From contig ML986612.1 in the NCBI GenBank assembly GCA_010094045.1, positions 266,440 through 330,439 on the forward strand: a DNA stretch of 64,000 nt, written 5' to 3'. Under the pieces are notes generated by a model. That model was not told the origin of the DNA and made no database searches. It saw only the letters and a program-made list of their open reading frames with translations. The position numbers and the translations under genes were made by a program. Origin of the DNA: Lojkania enalia. Its lineage: Eukaryota > Ascomycota > Dothideomycetes > Pleosporales. Below are positions 1-12,296 of the stretch, piece by piece; position 1 is the first letter of the stretch; each line of letters begins with the position of its first letter.

Positions 1-20
1 CCTGTACAAGGCTCGAGTAC

Positions 21-761
21 TCAAGGGCGATATGGAGGCGGTGGATCATCTCCTTCTTCCCGCTCTCCACGTTGCGACGAACCCGGTAGTTCGAAATGAT
101 CATTGGGCGAGGATGGCCCATATGCCTCCCAGCGATCGTCTGTCATATAAACCCCTTCGCGCAGATGAGTCTCTTCAATTGGCGAGTCGGAGATAGGCTC
201 AAAGCCAGGATCTGATACACTAAAGCCCGTGTTGTAGTAGGGGTAGTTTACTGGCGCATACTGTTGCATAGGTGACAAGCTAGAGGGTTCCGGTCGTGGA
301 GGGAGCGGAGGAAGGACGTCCTGCGGCTGTGAACCGTTTGCAACGGGTATGCTTGAGAGACTTGAGAAGGATTGCTGACGTCTTAGCGGATGGGTCTGGG
401 GTTCAAAGTAGGGTTGCGACTGAGTCTGCTGGAGGCACGGCTGTGTCTGAGGCACATGCTGAATATTGTGTGGACGAGATTGGCATTGAAATTGAGGCTG
501 GGGCGGCAACGCGTAATAGGCATGCTTCTGATGAGGTATTTGCCCTTGCTGTTGAGGATACGGCAGTGAAGTTGCACTAGGAAATGTGCTGGATCGAAAT
601 TGGAGAGCCTCCTCTTGTAGTCTTCTCTTCTCGTTCTTGTTTTTGTAGTGTCTGTGTACAAGATAGCCGCCCACGACGATTTCCAGTCCACCCAGTAGCA
701 CCATGACGTCGGAGCGTGGGTATCGAATATGTCGCAGTCGTGATTTACCAAGGGACGTCAA
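21..761 (-). CDS. Hypothetical single-pass membrane protein, Pro/Gln-rich
   Basis: Uninterrupted 246-residue frame read leftwards from ATG at 761 to a stop at 21. After a short basic N-terminus there is one hydrophobic segment at about residues 19-36 (VMVLLGGLEIVVGGYLVH), followed at once by a strongly basic stretch (HRHYKNKNEKRR), which suggests a signal-anchor with the rest of the chain in the cytosol. The remainder is low-complexity, rich in Gln, Pro, Ser and Tyr, with LPPLPPRPEP and a C-terminal PPPPY. PPxY motifs are ligands of WW domains such as those of Rsp5/NEDD4 ubiquitin ligases, so an adaptor role at a membrane is possible, but that is inference. No enzymatic domain is recognised. 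An overlapping minus-strand frame (383-751) looks like a shadow. The composition bias and membrane anchor support a real gene; function unknown. Confidence 0.6.
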   Translation of the reverse strand: MTSLGKSRLRHIRYPRSDVMVLLGGLEIVVGGYLVHRHYKNKNEKRRLQEEALQFRSSTFPSATSLPYPQQQGQIPHQKHAYYALPPQPQFQCQSRPHNIQHVPQTQPCLQQTQSQPYFEPQTHPLRRQQSFSSLSSIPVANGSQPQDVLPPLPPRPEPSSLSPMQQYAPVNYPYYNTGFSVSDPGFEPISDSPIEETHLREGVYMTDDRWEAYGPSSPNDHFELPGSSQRGEREEGDDPPPPYRP

Positions 762-2956
762 GTTGATGCCTTGTATTCGGGCAGGGGAGTTTATGGGTGC
801 GAGAGTAAAGAGAGTAGAGGAGAGCGAGATGCTAGGAAAAATGGTTGCTTCATGGTGGCTGAGCCATTGGCCTTGCAGCTGAACAAGAGCAATTGGTGCT
901 GCCGGGCTGTCCGAAGGGTGGCGGAGTCAAGAAATGGTGAGCGCGTCTACCAATCATTTGTCAAGAGGAGCTGCGGCTTGATGAGCCAATCACAGCTCGT
1001 GCGGAGCGAGATGGCTTGGGGCAGAAAACTCGGCAAGAATTTCCGCACACGTCTTGGGCAGAGTGGCTTTGCAACTAACGTCAAGTTTGTGAATGTCCTT
1101 TGTGCAAGTGCTTATGGTGGGGTCTGAATATTCACGTCAAACTGAGTCCCCTAGGTAGCTACAAGTCGCGGCCAAGTTGCATCTCAAAATATCTTAGATA
1201 CGTTATGAGCTCTGCCACCTACTGTCCTTGTTTCTTTTTTTTTTTTTTTTTTTCATGTCAAGTATAGAATCTCAATGGCTCATCCGAGGCTGAAATGGTG
1301 GGCTGTTTTACGTTGGCTATATCTCGTAGGTCTCGAGGGTGGCATTTTTCCTGGTCGAGTGTGTTAGCATAACCTACGAATCGATTAGGATAGAGAAAGA
1401 CAACGATAATATACTAATGCAATCCGGCTATGTAATTCATGTTATAGCTTTGTACCAAATCTCATTAACACCTCTATTGGGTTATGCTTTCTTGATCTTC
1501 TCTTTTTTTTTAGTTGCCAGTGTTTGTGACAGTGAGGATAACGAAGGCCCACAAGTGTAAAAGCTAATGGAATTGCAGGGTATGTCGATTAGACTGAGGC
1601 TCCTTGAAAAGAGAATTCAACCCTTTGAATTAGCAACGTTGTCTCGTGATTTATCGTCGACAGTTCTTTTCACTTCCAGAGCGTACCCTCAACCTAGTGA
1701 CGCTCTTAAGTTTTGCCTTCGTCCTCACTCGAAGGAGCTTCTCTATTCCCTGCTCTACTTGGGGCCATTGCAGGCAATACTAGAGTCAAGGCCTTTTAGC
1801 TGATTCTTGTTGACTTAATTGTTGCTATAAGCCCTGCGTGGATGTTGGTTCCAAAGGTATCCTGACGAGATGAGCGAAGAACAAAGGAGGAGCGAGGGTA
1901 GTTTGATCCTTTCGGGTTAGTCAGTTATTCTATCACATGAGCCTTTATGATGATTACTGTCAAGTTGAAATACTAGTGGCTCTGCGCTGATCAATGCGTA
2001 GAATACTTGACAAAAGCACAGGCACGTTCTATACCCATCACTGTATGGAGCCATTGATCGCATTCTCGCTAAGCAACCTCCCCCATTGAATCCGTCTTGA
2101 TTATAAGTGAACGGGTATATTATTTTATTACTCCACCATCTATGAATTGTTGCTCGAGCATTTACACCTTTGCAAATAACCAATCGCATTAGCTAATATC
2201 AAGAATTCCTGAATATGATAGTTCGTAGGGATTATCGTAGCGAGGCGGTATCTTTCGTCTAAGTAGGAAACTTTGGTAGAAACAGAGCTTCTTATGGATG
2301 TTTGATCGAACGTTTTCTCCTCAATGTCTCGTCGTGAAGTGGTGAAGCGACTTGTTCTTGAGCCCGCCTACTAAAGTAGATGTACTCTTCTAACCTAAGA
2401 AGGAAGGTACTAGACGCCTGTCAGCGATCGGATTGCGATGACTCAGACTTCACTCCACTCCACCCCAAGTTGACAAGCTTTATCAGTAGTCTGTTAATGC
2501 TCCAATTATAACTCCAATAAACAAACCTGGGTAATTGACACCTTCCACCTTTCTAATCCGGTCATTGACCGAATGACTCCTCTAGTGACTCACTGCTGAT
2601 ATTGTGGAACCTTTAATCTCATGACAATTGTTCAATCAACTGGATTTGTCGTCCAACGGATATAGTTTGTTTTCTTTTCTTTTCTTTTTTTCAAGCCTGC
2701 AAATTGTCAATCACTGGCGTGTTTACCACAGTAACCGTTTTGCAGTCAACTAGCGCGATAGGCGACCTGGCATTTCGTTTATTTATAATAGTGCATATAC
2801 GGCCTTTTCAGAAGCTGTGAATACGTAAGGGGCAACTATTAATCTTGCTCTCACGAAACCGTTCCTCGTACAAATTTATTCCTCCAATATATCTGTGCAT
2901 GAATTCCTGAGACCATTGCCCATCACGAAGTCATTTTATACATCCGAATTACTGCA
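762..2956. other. Intergenic region, no gene seen
   Basis: Short ORFs only (for example 771-1127 and 1567-1803), without family resemblance or splice structure. A T-rich homopolymer lies near 1234-1252. The last 300 bp are AT-rich and pyrimidine-rich and probably hold the promoter of the peptidase gene at 2957. Confidence 0.6.
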
Positions 2957-4189
2957 ATGGCTACTTCTTCCAAAATCTCCACTACCTCGGTGCCTCGCCA
3001 GCGAGTCAGAGAGCTTTTGCCAGCCATATACCTTGGACGCTACAATACGGGAGCCAAGAATAGCTTGACAGACGTTCCGGGCGTATTAGTTTCTACGCAG
3101 TCGATTCACGACTCAGCAAACTATCCAAACGCTCCACTAAATTCTATTCATACTGGGCTTACTACCATTCTGCCGCGCAAAGACTGGTTTAACAAGGCTT
3201 GCTTTGCAGGCATCTTCCGCTTCAATGGGTCCGGAGAGATGACGGGAAGTCATTGGATTGAAGAGACGGGGCTTTTGCATTCCCCCATCGTCATTACGGG
3301 TAGCTTTGGCGTTGGTTCAGCCTATAATGGTATATACGAGTATGGCATTCGCGAATATGCGGATGAGAAGGGCAATGTTGATTGGTTTTTATTGCCTGTT
3401 GTAGCTGAGACTTTCGATGGGTTTTTGCACGATGTCACGAAGTTTGTCGTCACCCCTCAGCATGTAATAAGAAGCATCGACGAGGCCAGCAGCGAGCCCG
3501 TGAAAGAAGGCAACACGGGTGGCGGTACCGGTATGGTTGCCCATTGGTTCAAAGGAGGTACTGGATCCAGTAGCCGTGTCGTTCCTGCGGAGAACGGCCA
3601 GACGTACGTTGTCGGTGCTCTAGTGCAGGCAAACTACGGAGCTATGAGGGATTTCAAGGTTGCAGGAGCGCCAATAGGCCGTCTGATATTCGAAGAACAG
3701 GAGCGAAAGGCAGCGGAGAATCCGAATGACCCGGAGCTAATGGCACAATCTCACATACTCTTCAAGATTGCGCAAGCGAAGGAAAAGAAGGATGGTAGCA
3801 TCATTATCATCATTGGCACTAATGCGCCCCTTCATCCCACTCAGCTTCAACGACTCGCGAAACGGGCAACTGTTGGTCTGTCTAGGGTCGGCGGCTGGGG
3901 CTCAAATCCTTCCGGAGACATTTTCCTCGCATTCTCAACTGCGAATGAGTTAGACGTGCAGACTGTGACTGCAGCGAACAAAAAGGTGGATCCTTGGATG
4001 CCTCAAGAGGTAGGAGTGCAAATGATTGATGATCAGACTATCAACGCTCTATTTGAAGCTGGCGCGGATGCGGTTGAAGAGTCGATATTGAATGCGCTCT
4101 TCAAGGCTGAAACGATGGTTGGGCACATGGCCACAGTCGAGGCTTTGAACTTGGACAAGGTGAAGGAGCTGATGGTGAAGTATCTTTAG
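2957..4189 (+). CDS. P1-family (S58) aminopeptidase, DmpA/BapA-like
   Basis: Intronless 410-residue protein. It matches the DmpA/BapA L-aminopeptidase/D-esterase and beta-aminopeptidase family (MEROPS S58, Ntn-type fold): N-terminal [22 protein letters not shown], the glycine-rich NTGGGTGMV about residues 187-195, and the C-terminal block [15 protein letters not shown]. In bacterial relatives the precursor cleaves itself just before a serine in this last block, and that serine becomes the N-terminal nucleophile; here the equivalent is Ser319 (codon 3911-3913). Length (about 370-410 residues) is normal, and no signal peptide is seen, so a cytosolic enzyme is likely. Such enzymes release N-terminal or beta-amino acids from small peptides and amides; the real substrate is unknown. 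It lies 976 bp upstream of a co-oriented drug exporter and could be part of the same detoxification neighbourhood, which is inference. Confidence 0.9.
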   Translation: MATSSKISTTSVPRQRVRELLPAIYLGRYNTGAKNSLTDVPGVLVSTQSIHDSANYPNAPLNSIHTGLTTILPRKDWFNKACFAGIFRFNGSGEMTGSHWIEETGLLHSPIVITGSFGVGSAYNGIYEYGIREYADEKGNVDWFLLPVVAETFDGFLHDVTKFVVTPQHVIRSIDEASSEPVKEGNTGGGTGMVAHWFKGGTGSSSRVVPAENGQTYVVGALVQANYGAMRDFKVAGAPIGRLIFEEQERKAAENPNDPELMAQSHILFKIAQAKEKKDGSIIIIIGTNAPLHPTQLQRLAKRATVGLSRVGGWGSNPSGDIFLAFSTANELDVQTVTAANKKVDPWMPQEVGVQMIDDQTINALFEAGADAVEESILNALFKAETMVGHMATVEALNLDKVKELMVKYL

Positions 4190-5165
4190 GCATTCACATT
4201 CATGTATTGCGTGTATTCACGATTGGGGATTACATGCGCTTTTCGGGGGAGCCTCTAGCAATACATGAAATACAGTAGGAAAAGATTGTTATAGCGGCTC
4301 TGTGAATCACCTAGTCTGTAGAGGCGTGACTCGCATGGATGGATGTTGTGCACACGAATGAGGAGTGAACGTCACATAAATCGGTTCTGACGAAGATTAT
4401 GGTGCAGAATACTCAAATTGTTAAGCTCTTACAACATCTTAATGTAAAGTCATGGTACATGCCGACGCTTTGACAGGGTTTGGTGTTCTGCTCGCACCAT
4501 ATTGCCCCTTCCAACCTCCCGAGGCACCTAGGCAGGCAGCTAAGTTGGTTAGTTAGCTCACGTGCTCACGGGATGAATCGGTGCCGTGGGCCCGACTGTC
4601 CGAAAAAGGGCGGATCTCTGCCCTTGTGCGAGCAACAAGCGAAAGCGTTTTATTGGCCCAGACGGGTGTCTCGCTTTCGCATCCGTCGTATCATGACATT
4701 CTCCTTCATCGGGTCCTTCGTTCCTCCGTCCTCTCGGACTTTGCCCACCGCCCTTCAGACCAGGTTAATAGGCAGGCAAACGCAATCCGTTTGCCCCCAC
4801 AATATCTTAATGACTGCTTCCCGTCCCTATTCTTCGCTCGCTAAATCGTAATGTTCGGTGGTTGCGCCCTCCGGTGATTCTGTCGCCCTTCGACTGCCTG
4901 CCCTCCGCGTCTTCTGTAAACATCATCTAAGGCTTCTTAGAAGCTTGTCCGAGCAACGTGTACGTCCTCCTCTTAGCCTCCCTACTGCGAACTACGCCAC
5001 CTGAGGCCCAACATCAAGCAATAAAGTGGTCCTAAATTAAGCTTTGGCTGAGCTCGGCGCGCTCATTCTTGACCTCACATCTTGAACCCACATCTTGACC
5101 CCTACGTTAATGCCGTTGCCCTTCTTGTCTCTGAGTACTTTATGACTCTATTTTAGCGTCCCAAC
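4190..5165. promoter_or_regulatory. Intergenic region upstream of the ABC transporter
   Basis: Holds the 3' flank of the peptidase and the promoter/5' UTR of the transporter. Short ORFs 4480-4851 look non-coding. A CCCCCAC motif occurs at about 4794-4800, similar to GC-box motifs in the metabolic block downstream. No other structure was recognised. Confidence 0.4.
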
Positions 5166-8100
5166 ATGGCTTCGAGGATTCCGTCGTCGGTAGCGCATGA
5201 CGATAGACATGCGTCGGACGAAGAGAAGACGGCTGGACCATCAGCTTCCTTGAGCGAGGAAGAGCAAAGTATCATTGACAAACAGGTCAATGTACCAACT
5301 CTTCAGGTCGGATACTTCAGCCTGTTTCGATATGCAAGTCGAAAAGATGCGGTTATAATGTTTATTTCTAGCATTGCGTCAGTTGCGGCTGGTGCTGTGT
5401 TTCCTCTGATGATCGTAAGTTTCTTTCTATTGCTTCGGTATCGGGCGTCGCTACCCGAGTCTACGTGGTCATGTTCTCTTTGTCTCTAAATGGCGAAGCA
5501 TTATAATCTCTTGAACATGAGTCGACGACAGGTGCTTTGCGGTGGTTAGCTTCGAATGCAGATTTTCGAAACAGCATATTAACAGTTCCCACAGCTTGTA
5601 TACGGTAACTTTGCGGGAAGCTTCACAAGTTTCTCGGTGGACTCCGTATCAGAGGCACACTTTAAGCATCAGATTAACACGTTCACTCTTTATTTCGTAT
5701 ATCTCGGTATGTAGTCACGGCCGCCAAACGACTTGTTGAGTATGTTCCTCTGACATCTTAATCCTTCGCAGGTGTTGCATCTTTGATTACGGTGTATATC
5801 AGTATACTTGGGTTTTCTTATACGGGAGAACAAATTACACGACAGATTAGAGAATTATATCTGAGGGCAATCTTTAGACAAAACATTGCTTTCTTTGACT
5901 TTCTGGGTTCCGGGGAGATTACAACACGCATTAGCTCCGGTATGTTTCAATTTCCTACCCTTGCTGTGATGAAGAGCTAAAATGCACTAGATATGAACCT
6001 AGTCCAAGACGGCATTGGACAGAAGATTGGTCTCTTCATGACCGGTACCTCGATGTTTGTGTCTGCCATCATTGTTGGGTTTGTCCGATCCTGGAAGCTC
6101 ACCTTAATTATGCTATCCGCCACAGTTGCGCTCATTCTCATGATGGGTATCAACGGAAAGTTCATGAAAGACAACCAGACCAAGTCTGTCGATGAATACG
6201 CTACTGCTGGAACATTGGCAGAGGAAGTACTCTCCTCGGCACGAAACGTCACAGCGTATGGAACGCAGAAACGATTGGAGAATAAATACAGCGCCTTTAT
6301 GAAGAAGGCAGCCGTATTTGATTTTAGAGGAAAACTTTGGCTGGGTTCAATGATCGCTGGGATGATGGGTGTTCTCAACTTGCAGTACGCCTTGGCATTC
6401 TGGCAAGGCAATCGGTTTCTTCGCAGTGGTGAGCTTGGGGTTGCACAGATTCTCACTGTTGTTATGGCCACAATGATCGCTGGTATTTCCATTGGCCAAA
6501 ATCTACCACATCTTGGTGCCTTCGGTCAAGCTGTTGCGGCTGCTACGAAGGTGTTCAACACAATTGAACGCCAGTCTCCGATCGACCCAGAGACCGACAA
6601 GGGTGAAAAGCCCGATGAGCTGATTGGAAACATCGAGTTTAGGGACATTAAGCTCATTTACCCCTCGCGCTCTGATACTACGATTTTGGAAGGCTTCAAC
6701 CTCAAGATTCCAGCGGGCAAGGTGGTGGCACTAGTTGGTGCATCGGGATCAGGAAAATCGACCATATTCGGACTCCTTGAGCGGTTCTATCTACCACTGG
6801 CTGGTCAAGTGCTCTTAGACGGCAATGATATCAGTAACCTGAATTTGAAGTGGTTGAGGAGGCACGTTGCTATTGTTAGCCAGGAGCCTGTTCTTTTCAG
6901 CACTACTATCTACGAAAGCATTGCACATGGTTTAGTGGGTACAGAGTATGAAAACGTGTGTTTATCATTTTTTTTATTCGTCATCCGGCTACTGACAGCT
7001 TCCCAGGCCAAGGAGGAGGAAAAGGTGGAGCTTATTGAGAGTGCAGCTAAGATTGCTAATGCTTACGATTTCATCAATGATCTGCCAAACAAATTTCAAA
7101 CCAGAGTCGGCGAGAGAGGCAATCTCCTGTCAGGGGGCCAAAAACAACGGATCGCTATCGCACGGGCCGTCGTATCTGATCCGAAGATTCTCCTGCTTGA
7201 TGAAGCCACAGCAAGCTTGGATACCAAATCCGAAACTGCCGTTCAAGATGCGCTCGATCGTGCATCCAAAGGCCGAACCACTGTAGTCATCGCTCACAGG
7301 CTTTCGACAATCAAGAATGCAGACAATATTATTGTCATGGCAAAGGGCAAGATCGTTGAACAAGGAACACATGACGAACTCTTAAACCTTCGATCAGTAT
7401 ATCATAGCCTCGTACAAGCACAAGAGCTCAGTTCCAAGATAATGCCTGGTAGCCAATTTGCCATTGAGAAAGATGGGGAAATTGTAATGGAAGGAGAAAA
7501 GCTAGAGCTCATGCGAACAACTACCACTAAGCCGGCCTCTATAAAACCGCCTACTAGAGCAGCCGGCAAAATAGGCACCTGGGGAGCGATAAAATTTACT
7601 TGGCGGATGAATGAAGAGGAGCACGTGCTCATGATACTTGGCTTTATTCTTTGTATCTTCGCTGGCGCAACGCCTGGCGTCCAAGCTATTTTCCTCGGCA
7701 ACTCCATCAATTCTTTCCTATCGCCTGAGACGTCCGATGGGGGCCATGGTATCAGCTTCTGGTGCTGGATGTTCTTAATGCTGGGAATAACCACATGGGC
7801 CTTTTACTTCGGCCAGGGTTTTGCTTTGGCGAAGGCGTCCGCACAACTCATTGCACGTAGTCGGGAACGAGCTTTTGAGGCTACCCTTCGCCAGGACATT
7901 GAGTTTTTTGATGGAGACACCGTCACGTCCGGCTCTCTTGCGGCCTTCCTATCCACCGAAGCCAACCGTCTCGCCGGCATAAGCGGATCGACGCTTGGCG
8001 CTATTATAACTTCCGTTGCTACTGTCATCGTTGCAATCATAATAGGGTTATCGTATGGATGGAAGCTTGCGCTTGTTTGTACAGCGACCATCCCCATTAT

Positions 8101-9497
8101 GCTTGCTTGCGGATATTTTAGGTTCTACGTAAGTCTTCGCCCGTAATGCTTAATCCAATGTTTTTTAACTTAAATCACCGGTAGGCCCTTATCCGCATGG
8201 AAAAGCGCACCAAAACCAGCACGGACGCGGCTGCATTTGCCTGCGAGGCCGCATCTTCGATCCGTACCGTCGCCTCTCTCTCCCTTGAGCAACACCTCCT
8301 CTCCCAATACCATTGCAAGTTATCTGATCAAGCAATGGGGAATCTACGCTTCACAAATATCTCTGCTATTCTTTACGCTTTGTCTCAAGCGCTAGCCATG
8401 TTCATCTTCGCCCTTGTATTCTGGTATGGTAGTAAACTCCTGCTAAACATGGAATACACAGTCGTACAATTCTTCGTTGTGTACTCCGCCATCATCAACG
8501 GTGCGCAGAGTGCGGGCGCTATTTTCTCATTTGCGCCAGATATGGGGGAAGCCAGATCCGCCGCCAAGCTGCTAAAATCTTTCATCGACCGTATTCCTAA
8601 AATTGATTGGTGGTCGACCGGTGGCCAGCGAATTGAGAGTCTTAAAGGTCATGTTGAGCTTCAAAGTGTCCGTTTCACATACCCCGGCCGGCCTGATCAC
8701 CGGGTCTTGAAAGGTGCCGACCTTACTGCCGAACCCGGTCAATTTGTTGCTCTGGTTGGTGCCAGTGGCAGCGGTAAGTCCACCGTCATGGCGTTGCTGG
8801 AGCGATTCTATGACCCAACTACCGGCGCTGTGCTAGTAGATGGTATGGACCTGAAGGAGTACAACCTGCAAGACTACCGCGCACAACTAGCCATTGTCAG
8901 CCAAGAAACTACACTCTACACGGGCACCATTCGAGAGAATATCTTAGCAGATAGAGACGACGTCGCCGACGAAGCCGTCGAGCAAGCCTGTAAAGACGCC
9001 AACATCTACGAGTTTATTGTAAGTGCCCGCGTACGAATTCTCGGCTTCGCAGCTTATGATTGTAGATGTCGCTACCGGACGGGTTCAACACGCTCGTCGG
9101 CGCGAAGGGGGCGCTTTTGTCTGGTGGTCAGCGTCAACGCATAGCTATCGCTCGAGCCCTCCTCCGCGACCCTAAGATCCTGTATGTTCACTTCGACCTC
9201 TTCCCCTTATTAGCCTCTAGGCTACTAACGCTATTATGTCCCAGACTCCTTGATGAGGCAACATCCTCTCTCGACAGCACATCCGAGCGCACCGTCCAAG
9301 CAGCCCTCGACTCCGCCTCCAAAGGCCGCACTACAATCGCCATCGCCCACCGCCTCAGCACCATCCAGCATGCCGACGTCATCTACGTCTTCGACCAGGG
9401 CAAAATTGTGGAGAAGGGCCGGCACGAGGAATTAATGGGGAGGCGCAGCGTGTATTGGGAGTTGGCCAGGCTGCAGGATATGGGTGCGCCGCAGTAA
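5166..9497 (+). CDS. ABCB-type full-length multidrug ABC transporter
   Basis: Eight exons fit the family and sum to 3819 nt (1272 residues): 5166-5414, 5595-5706, 5772-5939, 5991-6955, 7007-8128, 8185-9018, 9066-9181, 9245-9497. The order is TMD-NBD-TMD-NBD, as in P-glycoprotein-like (MDR/ABCB) pumps of ascomycetes. NBD1 has Walker [10 protein letters not shown] (about residue 425), signature LSGGQKQR and Walker [16 protein letters not shown]2 has GASGSGKST (about residue 1064), LSGGQRQR and [14 protein letters not shown]1 shows [18 protein letters not shown] and [15 protein letters not shown], typical of fungal ABCB proteins. Both sites have intact Walker and signature residues, so an active ATP-driven exporter of hydrophobic compounds at the plasma membrane is expected. 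It sits next to a catabolic-type gene block and may protect against its substrate or intermediates (inference). Confidence 0.95.
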
Positions 9498-10306
9498 AGG
9501 TCGTGGAAGGTAAGATGAGGGGGGTTCTTCGTGTATATTTTATTTTGAGGGTAGAGGGTAGAAGTAGTTAGGGATGTATATAGGGTTTAGAGAGTACGAG
9601 GTACAGGGATAGGTGGGTATTCTCCTTCTTTGGCGTATGCATAGCTGTATTTAATCATCGTCACGACTCTCATCTTAGGTGGCAATGCGTATAGTAGTAA
9701 GTATCAATCGGCTAAAGATATCGACGCACGTCTGCTCGTATGGTAGTATATTCTACGTGTTCCGTTACATATTTGCTCGCATCTCCTTCGATACCCTTGA
9801 AAGTGGGATTTCGAAAGTGCGCTGCTTTAGAGTCCTACTTAAACTGAAGTCTCCATTCCATATACAATAGCGAGCGTCGGACATCTTGACCTCATATATT
9901 GAGCTAGGCGGATTAGGTTCTAGAACGACATCCGCGATGTTCCCAAGTAGAGTTACGTTTCCTGCGCTTGTACAGGGTATTGAAAGCCGACCTAGTTGCG
10001 TTAATTCGGACCATGTTCAGCAATCTGCAACTCTCTACCAACACCCACTCCGGCTATAACAAATTAGGATAGGGATGTGAGCAACACCCCCTCGCTACCA
10101 AAGAGGGCAGAATATGAACCGGAATAATTATATATATACCTTATTTATCATCAGGCATTTTCCCTCCAAAATACAATCTGTACCACCCTAGACCGCAGTA
10201 CGCCTTGATATCGCTACAGGAAAAGGCGACAGAACTGGTATTACATACACACAGAGAGTGTGTTATGGAAAGATTTGGTGATATTTAACATTATTGTCTG
10301 GGCCGA
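9498..10306. other. Intergenic region between convergent genes
   Basis: 3' flanks of the ABC transporter and of the leftward aldehyde dehydrogenase. AT-rich UTR-like sequence; the ORF at 9679-9870 has no support. The ORFs at 10263-10679 lie in the last intron and terminal exon of the dehydrogenase. Confidence 0.5.
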
Positions 10307-12296
10307 TCAAAGCTTGGCTCGGCGCTGGAGGTATAGGCGGATGCCGATGGCGACTGCGATTCGTTAGTAATTTGTGCGTTGAATAAAAGTGAGTTATGTA
10401 GCATGAGGATAAATGGAATGCAATGCACGAATAAAGAAACAGTACAACAGAATGACGCGGGTAATTGGGCGGGAAGTAGGAGGGACCGAGACTTGATAGC
10501 GATTTGAAAAGCGACCGGGTAACGAAAATGGCAGGAAACTGAACCAACACTAATGTGCGGAGTAAATAGGCCTGCGAGCAAAAACTGCAATTTGCATAAT
10601 AAGGGTGAATGGATAGCAAGAACTCATTCAACATGACATGCACAAGCATGCTATGACTTACCAACAACGGCCACCACACTCTTCAGCCCAATTAATCCTT
10701 GCATCCACGTCCACCACCCCAGCGTTCGACCCTCTCGATCAAAATTCGGCTTCAGTGCACTCATACCAACGAACTTCTTCTGCTTCTTCGCCGTGTACGG
10801 CGGATACCTAACATCTAGCATGCCCTCAATCCAAGCCGGTGTCGTAGTAACAGAGCGACAGTGTGTAAAGACGTCGAAGGAAGCCTTGCCGCGATATGCA
10901 CCTTGGCCAGAGGATCCAACACCGCCGAACGCCAAGGTCGGGATACTGGCGTGGAAAAAGCCGTCGTTCAGGGAGGCGCCACCGGAGCGCGTCTGTGAGA
11001 GCACTTTCTCCATCTCTTGTTTGTTACCGAAGGAGTAGACGCCAAGGGGTGTATCGTGAACTTCGTTAGCGATCTTGATGGCTTCGTCTAGGTCTGTGAC
11101 GGGAAGGATGGGTAGGAGGGGGCCGAAGCTTTCCTCCTTGATAAGGCTATCATCCATATTTTCTACTTGGATGACAGTAGGTTCAATGAAGAGGTCCCTT
11201 TCGTCCATGCTCCCGCCAAGCACGATCTTGCCATTTGATTCGTCTACCATCTTTTTCAGCCTCTGGAATTGTCTCAGATTCACGATCCTCCCGTAATCGG
11301 GAGATTTTTTGGGACCCTGGGGATAGAATTCCTCTAGCGCATTTTTCATCTCTTTCAAAAATGATGGTACAATCTCCCTATCGATGAGTGTAAAGTTCTG
11401 CGATACGCACACCTGTCCAGCATTCAGCGTCTTCGCCCAAAGTAGCCTCCTAGCGGCAAGTTTCGGGTCTGCATGTTTTGTGATGATCGCGGGGTTCTTG
11501 CCACCGAGCTCTAGAGTGACTGGTGTCAAAGTCTCTGCCGCCTTCTTTGCAATTATAGTGCCAACATTGACAGACCCGGTATAAAATATCTTATCCCACT
11601 TTTGATCCAAGAGAGCCGTTGTCTCGGGGATTGCGCCCTGAATGATAGCGTAGCAGGAGGGGTCGAGAGACTCTGCGACGACCTTCTGGAGTACGGCAGA
11701 AGCATTGGGCGCGTTTTCGGACGGCTTCAAGACTGCGGTACATCCTGCTGCAATTGCGCCGATCATGGGACCAAGCGATAGCTGGATAGGGAAGTTATAT
11801 GCTCTGGATACCCCATAATGTCAGTATTGAAATGGAAGTAACGACTAAGCGATCAAGGAGCATACCCGATAATCAGAACCGTACCATAAGGGTCCTTCCT
11901 AATCCTAGGTCCAAAGAACTTGTTTGTGAAGGCAATGTCAGGAGCCGGCTCATCCTTTGCAAATCGCGCGAGGTTCTTGGTCATGAAAACGATGTCATTC
12001 ATGCACCAGCTAGTCTCAGTGAGGTATGTCTCGAACTGAGACTTTCCGAGATCTTTCTTGCATGCTTCGACGATGAGGTCTTGGTTGTCATTGAGCCTGA
12101 TGGCCTCGAGTGAGCTATGCGGCACGGATCAGTAGAAGCAAAAGCTTCAGACCTACCCCCAATATAGTTTCCGCAGCTGGGTGATGCGGAACTCGAGTGG
12201 TCTAGTCTTGTGCGAGAGGAAGCTGGCGCGAATTTGGTTGACGGTAGGGAGGATGCCGTCGATGGGCGTATGCTCAAATGGGGGTAGGGCGGACAT
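10307..12296 (-). CDS. Membrane-anchored aldehyde dehydrogenase (YLO-1/fatty-aldehyde type)
   Basis: Four exons read leftwards: 12296-12157, 12114-11866, 11803-10662, 10353-10307; total 1578 nt, 525 residues. NAD(P)-dependent ALDH superfamily: KPSENAP (Lys about 156), FYTGSVNVG, LELGGKNP (general base Glu about 228) and NAGQVCVSQ (nucleophile Cys about 262). It is closest in pattern to fungal beta-apo-4'-carotenal oxygenase/fatty aldehyde dehydrogenases, which oxidise long-chain or apocarotenoid aldehydes. The last exon is only 47 nt, after a 308 bp intron. It completes a hydrophobic tail of about 15 residues starting at GLKSVVAVV and ending in a basic cap (LQRRAKL), a C-terminal membrane anchor known in this subgroup. 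Without this exon the frame would stop two codons past the donor site. The donor ACTTAC (reverse strand) at 10656-10661 is consensus. Confidence 0.9.

Noticed and set aside
10263..10679. Minus-strand ORF of 138 codons after the ALDH
   Set aside because: It overlaps the last ALDH intron and terminal exon in another frame; the spliced ALDH tail explains the region better.
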